Source: Acidobacteriota bacterium
GTDB lineage: Bacteria; Acidobacteriota; Vicinamibacteria; Vicinamibacterales; UBA2999
Reading direction: 5' to 3'
DNA length: 57,354 nucleotides
NCBI GenBank assembly: GCA_030650395.1
Contig: JAUSDY010000012.1
Coordinates: forward strand, 1 to 57,354
This document shows positions 22,748-29,879 of the stretch, in pieces. The notes beneath the pieces were generated by a model. It was not told where the DNA came from and ran no database searches. It saw only the letters and a program-made list of their open reading frames with translations. The position numbers and the translations under genes were made by a program. Each line of letters begins with the position of its first letter. Positions within the stretch are counted from its first letter, which is position 1.

Positions 22748-23662
22748 ATGAAACAACAGGTTTTCGCCGCGGTCTTCGCCGCCGTGACCATGCTGGGGCA
22801 GGCCAAGCCCTCCGCGCAGGCCACGCCCTCGGGACAACAGCCCGCGCCGCCGCCGACACCCGCTGCGGTGCCCGCCGCGTCGCCTCAAGCCCTCCCGATG
22901 TATCAGGTTCCGACCGATGCGGCCACGACACGGGAGCAGCTGCAGGAAATCCTCCGGCAGTACCCACCGTCTGTTGGAGAGGTGCTGCGTCGGGATTCCA
23001 GCCTTCTGAGCCGGGCCGACTACATCGCGCCGTACCCGCAGCTGGTCGGATTTCTGCAGGCGCATCCCGAGATCACCCGCAATCCGTCGTTCTACTTTGG
23101 CGGCTACGACTATTACGAGCGGCGCACCCCGATGGCTCCGGAGATCGAGGCGCTCGGCGTGCTGCTGGGCGGTATGGCGGGGTTTCTCGGCGTGATTGCG
23201 TTCATCGGCGTCGTGGTCTGGCTGGTGCGGGCCGTCATTCAACATCGCCGCTGGCTGAGGCAATCGAAAGTGCAATCGGATATCCACACCAAGCTCATGG
23301 ATCGGATGACGACCAACGAGGAGTTGCTGGCCTACATCCAGAGCCCGGCCGGGCGGCGGTTCCTCGAGTCGGCGCCGATTCAGCAAGAGTCGGAATCGCC
23401 CCGCCTGAGTGGCGCGCCGGTGGGGCCGATCATCTGGTCGATGATGGCCGGCATCGTGCTCGCCACAGTCGGCATCGGTTTCCGGCTGGCCGCGCAATCG
23501 GTCACGGAGGAAGCACGCCAGGCGTTCACGGTGGTGGGCGTGATCATCCTCGCGCTGGGCGCCGGGTTTATCATCTCGTCGGTGATGGCGTACCTCGTCT
23601 CGAGCCGGCTGGGGCTGTTCCCGCAGCGCCCCAATCCGGCCGTGGGCTCCGACCATGCGTGA
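22748..23662 (+). CDS. Membrane protein leading an ECF sigma operon, unknown function
   Basis: A 304-residue protein. I take ATG 22748 (MKQQVFAAVFAAVTMLGQ, AGGGGG upstream) rather than 22652. It has a signal segment, a Pro/Ala/Gln-rich linker, and a conserved-looking block REQLQEILRQYPPSVGEVLRRDSSLLSRADYIAPYPQLVGFLQAHPEI. A membrane helix (GVIAFIGVVVWLVRAVI) and a cytoplasmic QSDIHTKLMDRMTTNEELLAYIQSPAGRRFLESAPI come next, then two more helices. Its last 8 bases overlap the sigma gene. The layout suggests a sensor or partner in the sigma/anti-sigma circuit, by context only. Confidence 0.8.
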   Translation: MKQQVFAAVFAAVTMLGQAKPSAQATPSGQQPAPPPTPAAVPAASPQALPMYQVPTDAATTREQLQEILRQYPPSVGEVLRRDSSLLSRADYIAPYPQLVGFLQAHPEITRNPSFYFGGYDYYERRTPMAPEIEALGVLLGGMAGFLGVIAFIGVVVWLVRAVIQHRRWLRQSKVQSDIHTKLMDRMTTNEELLAYIQSPAGRRFLESAPIQQESESPRLSGAPVGPIIWSMMAGIVLATVGIGFRLAAQSVTEEARQAFTVVGVIILALGAGFIISSVMAYLVSSRLGLFPQRPNPAVGSDHA

Positions 23663-24227
23663 TCTGGCACTGACCGACATGGAACGCCTCGGCGCTTTCG
23701 ACGAAGCCGAACGGACGTTCCTGATGACCGAAGAAGCCTTCCGGGTCTTCTACGAGCTGACAGCGCGGCCGGTGCGCGTCTATCTGGCGCGGATGACCGG
23801 CGACGATCGGCTCGCCGACGACCTGCTGCAGGACACCTACTACCGGTTCCTGCGCTCGAACGCCGCGTTCGAAAACGACGATCACCGCCGCCATTACCTG
23901 TTCCGCATCGCCACCAACCTGGTGCACGACCATCGCCGCCGCCCGTTGTTCGAGGTCCCGGCGACGGCGGCCGTCGAAGCCACGGCCGCCTCGCCGGCGG
24001 AGCCGCACACCGCGGAGCGCGCCGCGCAGCGCATCGATCTGTCGAGAGCGCTCGATCTACTGAAGCCTCGCGAGCGCAGCATGCTGTGGCTGGCCTACGC
24101 GCAAGGATGGTCGCACGAAGAGATTGCGGCGTCGCTTGGCGTCAAGACCGGCAGCCTCAAATCGATGCTGTTTCGCGCCCGGCATCGGCTGGCCGTGTTG
24201 CTGAAGAATCCTGGAGGACGGTCGTGA
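23655..24227 (+). CDS. ECF-type RNA polymerase sigma factor
   Basis: A 190-residue sigma-70 family regulator. Region 2 is FYELTARPVRVYLARMTGDDRLADDLLQDTYYRFLR with the DDLLQDTY core and YLFRIATNLVHDH. Region 4 is LDLLKPRERSMLWLAYAQGWSHEEIAASLGVKTGSLKSMLFRARHRLA, a clear helix-turn-helix. It overlaps the gene before it by 8 nt and the anti-sigma gene after it by 4 nt (GTGA), so the three are coupled. Promoter targets are unknown; none of the -10 boxes seen here is obviously ECF-type. Confidence 0.94.
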   Translation: MRDLALTDMERLGAFDEAERTFLMTEEAFRVFYELTARPVRVYLARMTGDDRLADDLLQDTYYRFLRSNAAFENDDHRRHYLFRIATNLVHDHRRRPLFEVPATAAVEATAASPAEPHTAERAAQRIDLSRALDLLKPRERSMLWLAYAQGWSHEEIAASLGVKTGSLKSMLFRARHRLAVLLKNPGGRS

Positions 24228-24730
24228 TTACCGAATGCGCGCGTGAAGCCGAGGTCGTCAACGCGGTGCTGGCCGGCGCGTGGCCCGACCGCTGCGACGA
24301 AGCGCTGACCGCTCATGCCTCGCACTGTGAGATCTGCGGAGAGGTCGCGGCGGTCGCCGCCGTGATTCGCGAGGCGAGCGAGCACGAGCGGCGCGACGCC
24401 CAGGTGCCGGTCGCCGGACAAGTATGGTGGCGCGCGGCCGTTCGCGCGCGGCTGGAAGCCTCGCACGCGGCGACGCAGCCGATGACGTGGCTGCATGGCA
24501 TCACCGCCGCCCTGTTCATCGGTGTGATGCTGGCCGTGGTGGGCATGGCGTGGCCGTCGATGGCCAGCGGTTTCGAAGCGGCCAGGACCGTTAGCGCCTC
24601 GCTGTTGACGAGCGAAGCCGTGACGGTGATGGCCGGCCCGTTGCGGACGACGCTGCTGATCGCGCTCGCCGCCGGGGCCGTTCTGGTTCTTGCGCCTCTT
24701 GCGATCTATCTTGCACTGTCAGACGAGTAG
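24224..24730 (+). CDS. Zinc-finger-type anti-sigma factor
   Basis: A 168-residue protein from GTG 24224, with GGAGGAC upstream and a 4-nt overlap with the sigma gene. The N-terminal part has ALTAHASHCEICGEVAAVAAVI, the H-x3-C-x2-C anti-sigma zinc-binding helix. Two membrane helices follow (GITAALFIGVMLAVVGMAW and TLLIALAAGAVLVLAPLAIYLAL). It should hold the sigma factor at the membrane until a signal frees it. A longer ORF from 24086 is in the wrong frame context. Confidence 0.85.
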   Translation: MITECAREAEVVNAVLAGAWPDRCDEALTAHASHCEICGEVAAVAAVIREASEHERRDAQVPVAGQVWWRAAVRARLEASHAATQPMTWLHGITAALFIGVMLAVVGMAWPSMASGFEAARTVSASLLTSEAVTVMAGPLRTTLLIALAAGAVLVLAPLAIYLALSDE

Positions 24731-24749
24731 GCACCCCTAAAGGGGTGCC
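24730..24749. terminator. GGCACCCCT hairpin after the anti-sigma gene
   Basis: GGCACCCCT-AA-AGGGGTGCC starts within the stop codon at 24728-24730. It is followed by a second inverted pair, ACAGGAG (24764-24770) / CTCCTGT (24804-24810), just before the convergent TPM gene end. A close relative with the same words is at 46310-46330. Confidence 0.65.
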
Positions 24750-24823
24750 CTACGATCGCGAAGACAGGAGATCAGGAGAAAAATATTCTTCTGGTCTCTT
24801 GGCCTCCTGTGTACGTCCGGACG

Positions 24824-25756
24824 TCACCAGCGGCCGCTGGAGCCGCCACCTCCCGACGAACCGCCGCCGAAACTGCCCGAAGATCCGGAGCTGCTGCTCG
24901 AGCTCGAACCCGATCCGCTCGAGCCGCCGCCCATCGTCCACCCGCCGCTGCTCCCCTTGCCCTTGGGCCTGAACGAGTCGCGCACCGACGCGCGCGCGCC
25001 CATGCGATAGCCGAAGATCGCCATCCCCAACGCGAGCGGAAAGAGCGTGAACAGCGCGAGCGTGAAGACGATCCCCAGCGACAACAACAGGGGCGTGCCG
25101 CCGAACATGCCGCCAAATAGGAAAGGGAATACCGTCTTGGTCCGGATCCCGGCGCCGATCATGAAGAAGCCGATCGCCACGAACAACCCGAGGAACGGAA
25201 TGATGACCCATGGGGGAGCATCGTCTGAAGACGACTCGTTGAAGCGCGCCAGTTCTTCGGGCGTCAGCACCTGGTTGCGCTCGACTACTTCGACGATGCG
25301 GCGGATGCCGTCGCGAATACCGCCGGGATAATCGTCGTCGCGAAACCGGGGAGTGAATTGCTCGCGGATGATTTCGCCTGCCAGTCCGTCGGGCAACACG
25401 CCCTCGAGGCCGTAGCCGACCTCGATGCGCATTTCACGCTGGTTCGGCGCGACGACGACCAGCACGCCGTTATCCTGCTTGGCTTGCCCGACGCCCCACG
25501 CCTTGAACATGCGGTTCGCATAGTCCTCGACCGACATGCCGTCGAGCGATCGCACGACCGCCACCGCCACTTCAGACGAGGTCTTGCGCTCGAGATCGGC
25601 CAGCAGTTGATCGATCTCCGCCTTCACGGAGGCGTCCAGGACGCCGGCGAAGTCGTTGACGCGGCCGGTTGGCTTCGGGAAATCGCCTTGCGCGAACGAC
25701 AGCGTCGAAGCTAGAAGTAAGAAGCAGGAAGTGAGAAGCAAGATTCTGATTCGCAT
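24824..25756 (-). CDS. TPM-domain membrane protein (YgcG family)
   Basis: A 310-residue protein with signal peptide (MRIRILLLTSCFLLLASTLSFAQG) and a TPM domain at about 30-165: RVNDFAGVLDASVKAEIDQLL, SSEVAVAVVRSLDGMSVEDYANRMFKAWGVGQAKQDNGVLVVVAPNQREMRIEVGYGLEGVL. Family members have been linked to phosphatase activity and photosystem repair in plants. Two or three membrane helices follow, then a Gly/Ser tail (SSSSSSSGSSGSFGGGSSGG), which is typical of YgcG-like proteins. The true function in bacteria is open. It stands alone. Confidence 0.9.
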   Translation of the reverse strand: MRIRILLLTSCFLLLASTLSFAQGDFPKPTGRVNDFAGVLDASVKAEIDQLLADLERKTSSEVAVAVVRSLDGMSVEDYANRMFKAWGVGQAKQDNGVLVVVAPNQREMRIEVGYGLEGVLPDGLAGEIIREQFTPRFRDDDYPGGIRDGIRRIVEVVERNQVLTPEELARFNESSSDDAPPWVIIPFLGLFVAIGFFMIGAGIRTKTVFPFLFGGMFGGTPLLLSLGIVFTLALFTLFPLALGMAIFGYRMGARASVRDSFRPKGKGSSGGWTMGGGSSGSGSSSSSSSGSSGSFGGGSSGGGGSSGRW

Positions 25757-25871
25757 CAGTCCAACGCCGATGAGGTTACACCGGATCGGTTACAAACGAA
25801 GACGTCGAACTCAGCAATCAGCGGCGATTTGAGGGCCTCTGGCGCGCGCATCTCTCGCCGTCCCACTGCGC

Positions 25872-25877
25872 TACAAT
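25872..25877 (+). promoter_or_regulatory. -10 box TACAAT of the cytochrome gene
   Basis: TACAAT is 67 nt before ATG 25945, leaving a leader with a proper CAGGAG ribosome site. This contrasts with the leaderless genes nearby. Confidence 0.4.
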
Positions 25878-25944
25878 GTGACGGTTCGGGACCCGTGTCT
25901 GGACGCGCTCGTCCGGCCGGGCGCGCTATCAGGAGTTACATACA

Positions 25945-26820
25945 ATGCAGCGTTCCACAAAATCCACCATGACCGTGGCAGCCCTCGCGCTTGCCGCTTT
26001 CGTCACCACGTTGACGGCGAACACCGCCGGCCAGGGCGGACAGCCGCCGCCGCCGCCCGCGGCCAACACGCCGCCCAAGCCGCTCGTGCCGGTTGCCGCC
26101 AGCTCGGTCGCCGCCAATCCCGACCTCTACGTCGGCGAATACGTCACGATGACCGGCGCAGTCGAAGCCAACCTGTCGAAGACGTCGTTCTTGGTCGACC
26201 AGGACAAGACCAAGACCACCGGCAAGGACGTGCTGGTGCTCGCGCCGAACCTGCAGAAGGCGGCCGAGGCCAACGGCTACGTGACGGTGATCGGTCAGTT
26301 GATCAAGTTCGATCCCGCCGAGGTCGCGACCAAGCTGAAGGACTACAAGATTGATCTGTCGCCGGAAGACCAGGCGAAGTTCAAGGGCAAGCCCGTCGTG
26401 CTCGCCACCGCCGTGATCAATACCGCGGGCATCGACATCGCCAAGAAGCCGATTCCGCCGATGTCCGCAGACGACCTCACGCTGCAGAAGATCATGACGC
26501 GCCTGCCGCCGGCGCAGGCCGCGCTGCGCAAGGCGCTCGACGGATCGTCGGCGGACCTCACGAAAGAACAGGCCACCATTCTCAAGACCTCCTTCACCGA
26601 GATCGAAACGTTCTGGAAGGCCAAGGGTAACGAAGAGGCGACCAAGTGGGCCGCCGACGGCAAGCGTCACGCCGACTCGATCCTGATGAACGTGGCCAAC
26701 GCCAACTTCGACGCCGCCAAGACTTCGGTCACGCCGCTCGGCGCGACGTGCGCCAGCTGCCACGGCAAGTACCGCGAACGCATGGAAGACGGGACGTTCA
26801 GGATTAAGGCCGCACAGTAG
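25945..26820 (+). CDS. Secreted cytochrome c' -like protein with N-terminal domain
   Basis: A 291-residue exported protein (signal MTVAALALAAFVTTLTANTAG) with a Pro linker and then a beta-rich domain (SSVAANPDLYVGEYVTMTGAVEANLSKTSFLVDQD ... KDVLVLAPNL) resembling an OB-type fold. The C-terminal half is helical and ends with one heme site, CASCH (about 269-273). A single CxxCH close to the end of a four-helix region is the cytochrome c' pattern. Electron partner unknown. CAGGAG sits upstream of the ATG. The creatininase-family gene follows after a repeat, so they may share a transcript. Confidence 0.8.
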   Translation: MQRSTKSTMTVAALALAAFVTTLTANTAGQGGQPPPPPAANTPPKPLVPVAASSVAANPDLYVGEYVTMTGAVEANLSKTSFLVDQDKTKTTGKDVLVLAPNLQKAAEANGYVTVIGQLIKFDPAEVATKLKDYKIDLSPEDQAKFKGKPVVLATAVINTAGIDIAKKPIPPMSADDLTLQKIMTRLPPAQAALRKALDGSSADLTKEQATILKTSFTEIETFWKAKGNEEATKWAADGKRHADSILMNVANANFDAAKTSVTPLGATCASCHGKYRERMEDGTFRIKAAQ

Positions 26821-26856
26821 AGTGCAGAGTGCAGAGTTCAGAGTTAAGAACTTACT
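26821..26856 (+). repeat. GCAGAGT word repeat after the cytochrome gene
   Basis: AGAGTGCAGAGTGCAGAGTTCAGAGTTAAGA-type words start immediately after the TAG stop. The words match those after the kinase at 6894 in the other orientation. They end 10 nt before the next gene's ATG. Confidence 0.7.
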
Positions 26857-26865
26857 AGGAGCGTT

Positions 26866-27819
26866 ATGAAAAAGATCGCGCTTGTTGCAGTGAGCCTCGT
26901 CGCCCTTGGTGGCATGTATGTGTCGGCGCAGCAGCCCGGCGCGGCGGGCGCGCCGGCCGGCCAGGCGCAGCGCCAACGCCCCGCTCCGGATCCGCGGTCG
27001 ATGGGCGGCGGTGACTGCCGCGAGAATCCGTACAACTGCAATGACGTCGCCAATCCCCTGCCGCCGACCAACACGGTGTGGCTTGAAGAGATGACGTGGA
27101 TCGACGTTCGCGATGCCCTCAAGGCCGGCAAGACCAACATCCTCGTGCCGACCGGCGGCATGGAGCCCAACGGCGTATGGCTGGTGACCGGCAAGCATAA
27201 CTACGTGCTGCACGCCAACTGTGAGGCCATTGCCCGCAAGATGGGGAATGCCTTGTGCGCGCCGATCGTGAAGTTCGTGCCCGAGGGTGGCATCGAACCG
27301 AAGAGCGGCCACATGACGTCGCCCGGGACAATCTCCACGCGCGAGGAAACCTACCAGGCGCTGCTGACCGACATCGCGGAGAGCCTGCAGGCGCACGGCT
27401 TCAAGAACGTCATCTTCATCGGCGACAGCGGCGGCAACCAGAAGGGCCAGCAGACGGTGGCCGACAAGCTCACCACCAAGTGGGCCGGCAAGGCGCTCGC
27501 GCTGCACATCGGCGAATACTACGACTATGCCAGCGTGTCGAAGCACATGCAGGGCCAGGGGATCACCGAGGGCAAGTCCGACAACATGCACGACGACCCG
27601 ATCATCACGCTCAACATGTTCATCGACGACCCGAACTCGGTGCGCTACGACGCCCGCCTCAAGGCGAACAAGGCGACGATCAACGGCCACTCGATCGCCG
27701 ATCGCGCCAAGGCGACCGCGCAGGCCAAGCAGATCGTCGAGTTCCGCGCCACCAGGACGGTCGAAGCGATCAACAAGGCGATCGCGGCGAAGGGGAAGAC
27801 GGCGACTTCGCAGCAATAA
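26866..27819 (+). CDS. Secreted creatininase-family hydrolase
   Basis: A 317-residue protein with a signal peptide and AGGAG before the ATG. It carries the creatininase fold blocks EEMTWIDVRDALKAGKTNILVPTGGMEPNG, TGKHNYVLHANCEAIARKMG and KSGHMTSPGTIS. In the family, metals are held by Glu and His/Asp from EQHG- and GxHxxLxTD-like sites and NGHGGN. Here EPNG keeps the Glu, GKHNYVLHA keeps a His, and the third block is GDSGGNQ, with Asp-Ser where Gly-His is usual. It may therefore act on a different amide or have changed metal binding. Export is unusual for classical creatininases. Confidence 0.85.
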   Translation: MKKIALVAVSLVALGGMYVSAQQPGAAGAPAGQAQRQRPAPDPRSMGGGDCRENPYNCNDVANPLPPTNTVWLEEMTWIDVRDALKAGKTNILVPTGGMEPNGVWLVTGKHNYVLHANCEAIARKMGNALCAPIVKFVPEGGIEPKSGHMTSPGTISTREETYQALLTDIAESLQAHGFKNVIFIGDSGGNQKGQQTVADKLTTKWAGKALALHIGEYYDYASVSKHMQGQGITEGKSDNMHDDPIITLNMFIDDPNSVRYDARLKANKATINGHSIADRAKATAQAKQIVEFRATRTVEAINKAIAAKGKTATSQQ

Positions 27820-27888
27820 CGAATAACCAATTACCAATAACGAATAACCAAGCTTTCGTTATTCGTTATTCTGAATTCGTTATTCATT
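27820..27888. terminator. AATAACG word hairpin after the creatininase gene
   Basis: Starting at the stop codon, AATAACGAATAAC (27836-27848) pairs perfectly with GTTATTCGTTATT (27858-27870) across CAAGCTTTC. Further TTACC and GTTATTC words flank it. The AT-rich stem in GC-rich DNA is striking. Confidence 0.75.
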
Positions 27889-27940
27889 CGGGCGGCCGGA
27901 GAAAACTCCGCGCCGCCCGTTTTCTTTCTGGCCGCCGCAC

Positions 27941-27946
27941 TATAAT
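27941..27946 (+). promoter_or_regulatory. TATAAT box of the serine-hydrolase lipoprotein
   Basis: TATAAT is 23 nt before ATG 27970, with AAGGAG between. The surrounding GCCGCACTATAATCGCCCG is identical to that at 32188-32206. Confidence 0.55.
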
Positions 27947-27969
27947 CGCCCGTTCCCAAGGAGCCGACC

Positions 27970-29517
27970 ATGCTGATTCGATTCTTCGAGCCTAGGGCCA
28001 CGTGCGCGGCCATCGCCATCGTCCTTGCCACTCTCGCGGCGGCCTGCGAGAAAACGCCGGCCCCGGCACCCGCGCCCACAGCCGCGCCGGCTGACCCGGC
28101 AGTCGCTGCGCGCGAACGGCTGATCACCAGGGCCAAGTCGCTGGAGTTGCCGACCGCCTACGAACCGGTGCCGGGCGACGCGTTATCGCACCACACCTCC
28201 GGCTACGCCAAGACGATGTGCTCGGCGGTCTTCATCACTGGCTACGACGTAGCGTTCGCGGCCGAACACGTCGGCTACTTCACCGGCCCCTACGAAGAGC
28301 GCGCCAAAGTCGGCAAGCCGGTCGTCGACCGCGTGAAGAAGTCGGTGAGCATCACGCTCCCGAACGGCGTGGTGCGGACCGCGATCTACACAGGAGGCCA
28401 GGGCTGCATAACGCTGCCGGAGGGCTCGGACAAGCTGTCGTTCACGCCCAAAGCCATCAAGTCAACGCTGCCTCCGGCCAATAGCCAGGACTGGCCGATG
28501 GGCGATCGGCTTCCCAAGGCGCCGCTCCCGGCCGGAATTGACGAAGCGAAGATCAAGGCGGCAGTCGATGCGGCGTTCTCGGTGCCAGAAGCAGAGACGA
28601 CGGCGTTCGTGGTCACCTACAAAGGCCGTCTGATCGGTGAGCGTTACGGCGAGGGCATCACGCACACGACGCCCCTCGAGAGCTGGTCGATGGGCAAGAG
28701 CGTGACGTCCACGATCATGGGGACGCTCATCCACAAGGGCGTCTACACGCTGGATCAGCCGGCGCCGGTGCCCGAATGGCAAGGGCCCAACGACCCGCGC
28801 GCCGCAATCAAGATTCAGGACATCCTGCGGATGTCGAGCGGCATCCGGATCAAGTCGCCGAGCGATCCCGACTATGACCCGAAGGGCCCCTACCCCGATC
28901 ACCTCTACCTCTACACGGACGCCGGCGATTCGTTCAAGTACGCAGCCACGCGTCCGCAGCAGTGGCCGCCGAACACGGTGGGGCGCTATCGCAACACCGA
29001 CCCCGTGCTGATCAACTACTTGAACAAACTCGGCGCCGCCAAGCTGAAGGAAGACTACCTGTCGTATCCGCAGCGACACTTGTGGGACAAGATCGGCGTG
29101 CGGACCATGGTGATGGAGACCGATCCCTTCGGCAATTTTCTGACCCAGGGTTATGAGTACATGTCCGGGCGCGACTGGGCGCGGCTCGGCAATCTTTATT
29201 TGAACAACGGCGTCGCGCCTGGCGGGGAGCGCATCCTGCCCGACTACTATGCGGGATTTGTCAGCACTCTCGCGCCGGCGTGGGTCGCCGACGGGCGGCC
29301 GGTGTACGGCGGATTCTTCTGGATCAACGGCGACGGCGCCTGGCCGGTTCCGAAGGAAGCGTATTCGATGAACGGCGCCGGCGGGCAGCAAGTCTGGATC
29401 ATTCCATCCCACGACCTGGTGGTCGCGCGCCTGGGCAACTACAAAGGGCAGCGTGACACGCGGCCGACCCTGGGCAAGGCGCTGGAGATCCTGATGGCAG
29501 CGGTGCCGAAGAAGTAG
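27970..29517 (+). CDS. Beta-lactamase-fold serine hydrolase lipoprotein
   Basis: A 515-residue protein. The N-terminus ends in LATLAAACEK, a lipobox with the lipidated Cys. Residues ~30-190 are a Pro/Ala linker and an extra N-domain (TAYEPVPGDALSHHTSGYAKTMCSAVF). The serine hydrolase core has the S-x-x-K motif in SWSMGKSVTS (Ser ~240), the Y-x-N motif YRN in TVGRYRNTDPV, and a late GGFFWINGDGAWPVPKEAYSMNGAGGQQVWI. It resembles the class C beta-lactamase/6-aminohexanoate-dimer hydrolase group. The substrate is unknown, and the lipid anchor puts it on the outer or inner membrane surface. Confidence 0.9.
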   Translation: MLIRFFEPRATCAAIAIVLATLAAACEKTPAPAPAPTAAPADPAVAARERLITRAKSLELPTAYEPVPGDALSHHTSGYAKTMCSAVFITGYDVAFAAEHVGYFTGPYEERAKVGKPVVDRVKKSVSITLPNGVVRTAIYTGGQGCITLPEGSDKLSFTPKAIKSTLPPANSQDWPMGDRLPKAPLPAGIDEAKIKAAVDAAFSVPEAETTAFVVTYKGRLIGERYGEGITHTTPLESWSMGKSVTSTIMGTLIHKGVYTLDQPAPVPEWQGPNDPRAAIKIQDILRMSSGIRIKSPSDPDYDPKGPYPDHLYLYTDAGDSFKYAATRPQQWPPNTVGRYRNTDPVLINYLNKLGAAKLKEDYLSYPQRHLWDKIGVRTMVMETDPFGNFLTQGYEYMSGRDWARLGNLYLNNGVAPGGERILPDYYAGFVSTLAPAWVADGRPVYGGFFWINGDGAWPVPKEAYSMNGAGGQQVWIIPSHDLVVARLGNYKGQRDTRPTLGKALEILMAAVPKK

Positions 29518-29540
29518 TCGCCCAGGGCGAGGCCGAAGGG

Positions 29541-29846
29541 TTGCTCTCGGGCCATGCCGTGACGACGTTGCACTATCTGAACGCGCGAGCCGTGGGAACT
29601 CGAATGGCGCACGAGACCACCGAAGCGCTGCTGTCGGTCTTCGACGTCGCGGGCGTAGACGGCGCGGTCCTGAGCGCCGCGCTCGCCCTGCGGTGGGCCG
29701 ACTTCGAAGACGCCGTCACGGCCGCCGCCGCGAAGCGGGCCAAATGTGATGCCCTCGTCACGCGCAACCCGCGCGACTTCAAGGGATCGGCGGTGCGGGT
29801 GCTCACACCATCCGAAGCGGTGGCGTGGCTTGCACTCGCTCGCTGA
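29541..29846 (+). pseudogene. PIN-domain protein lacking its N-terminus
   Basis: The frame reads EVVAQGEAEGLLSGHAVTTLHYLNARAV..., then RWADFEDAVTAAAAKRAKCDALVTRNPRDFKGSAVRVLTPSEAVAWL. The last block, with WADFEDAV and VTRNPRDF, is the C-terminal half of a PIN nuclease. The first catalytic Asp and strand would lie upstream, where the sequence is already the serine hydrolase gene. The frame continues open into that gene's end. No antitoxin gene is adjacent. A truncated toxin remnant is the simplest reading. Confidence 0.65.
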
Positions 29847-29862
29847 GGAGTATCCATAGAGC

Positions 29863-29868
29863 TATAAT
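29863..29868 (+). promoter_or_regulatory. TATAAT box of soluble kinase 1
   Basis: TATAAT is 11 nt before ATG 29880, with no ribosome site between. A very short leader of about 4-5 nt or none is implied. The same 11-nt spacing occurs at 32195 and 44026. Confidence 0.6.
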
Positions 29869-29879
29869 CCCGCCAACCC

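Noticed and set aside
25936-27837. 633-codon open frame on the minus strand
   Set aside because: It is antisense to the cytochrome and creatininase genes, both of which have signal peptides, ribosome sites and family motifs.
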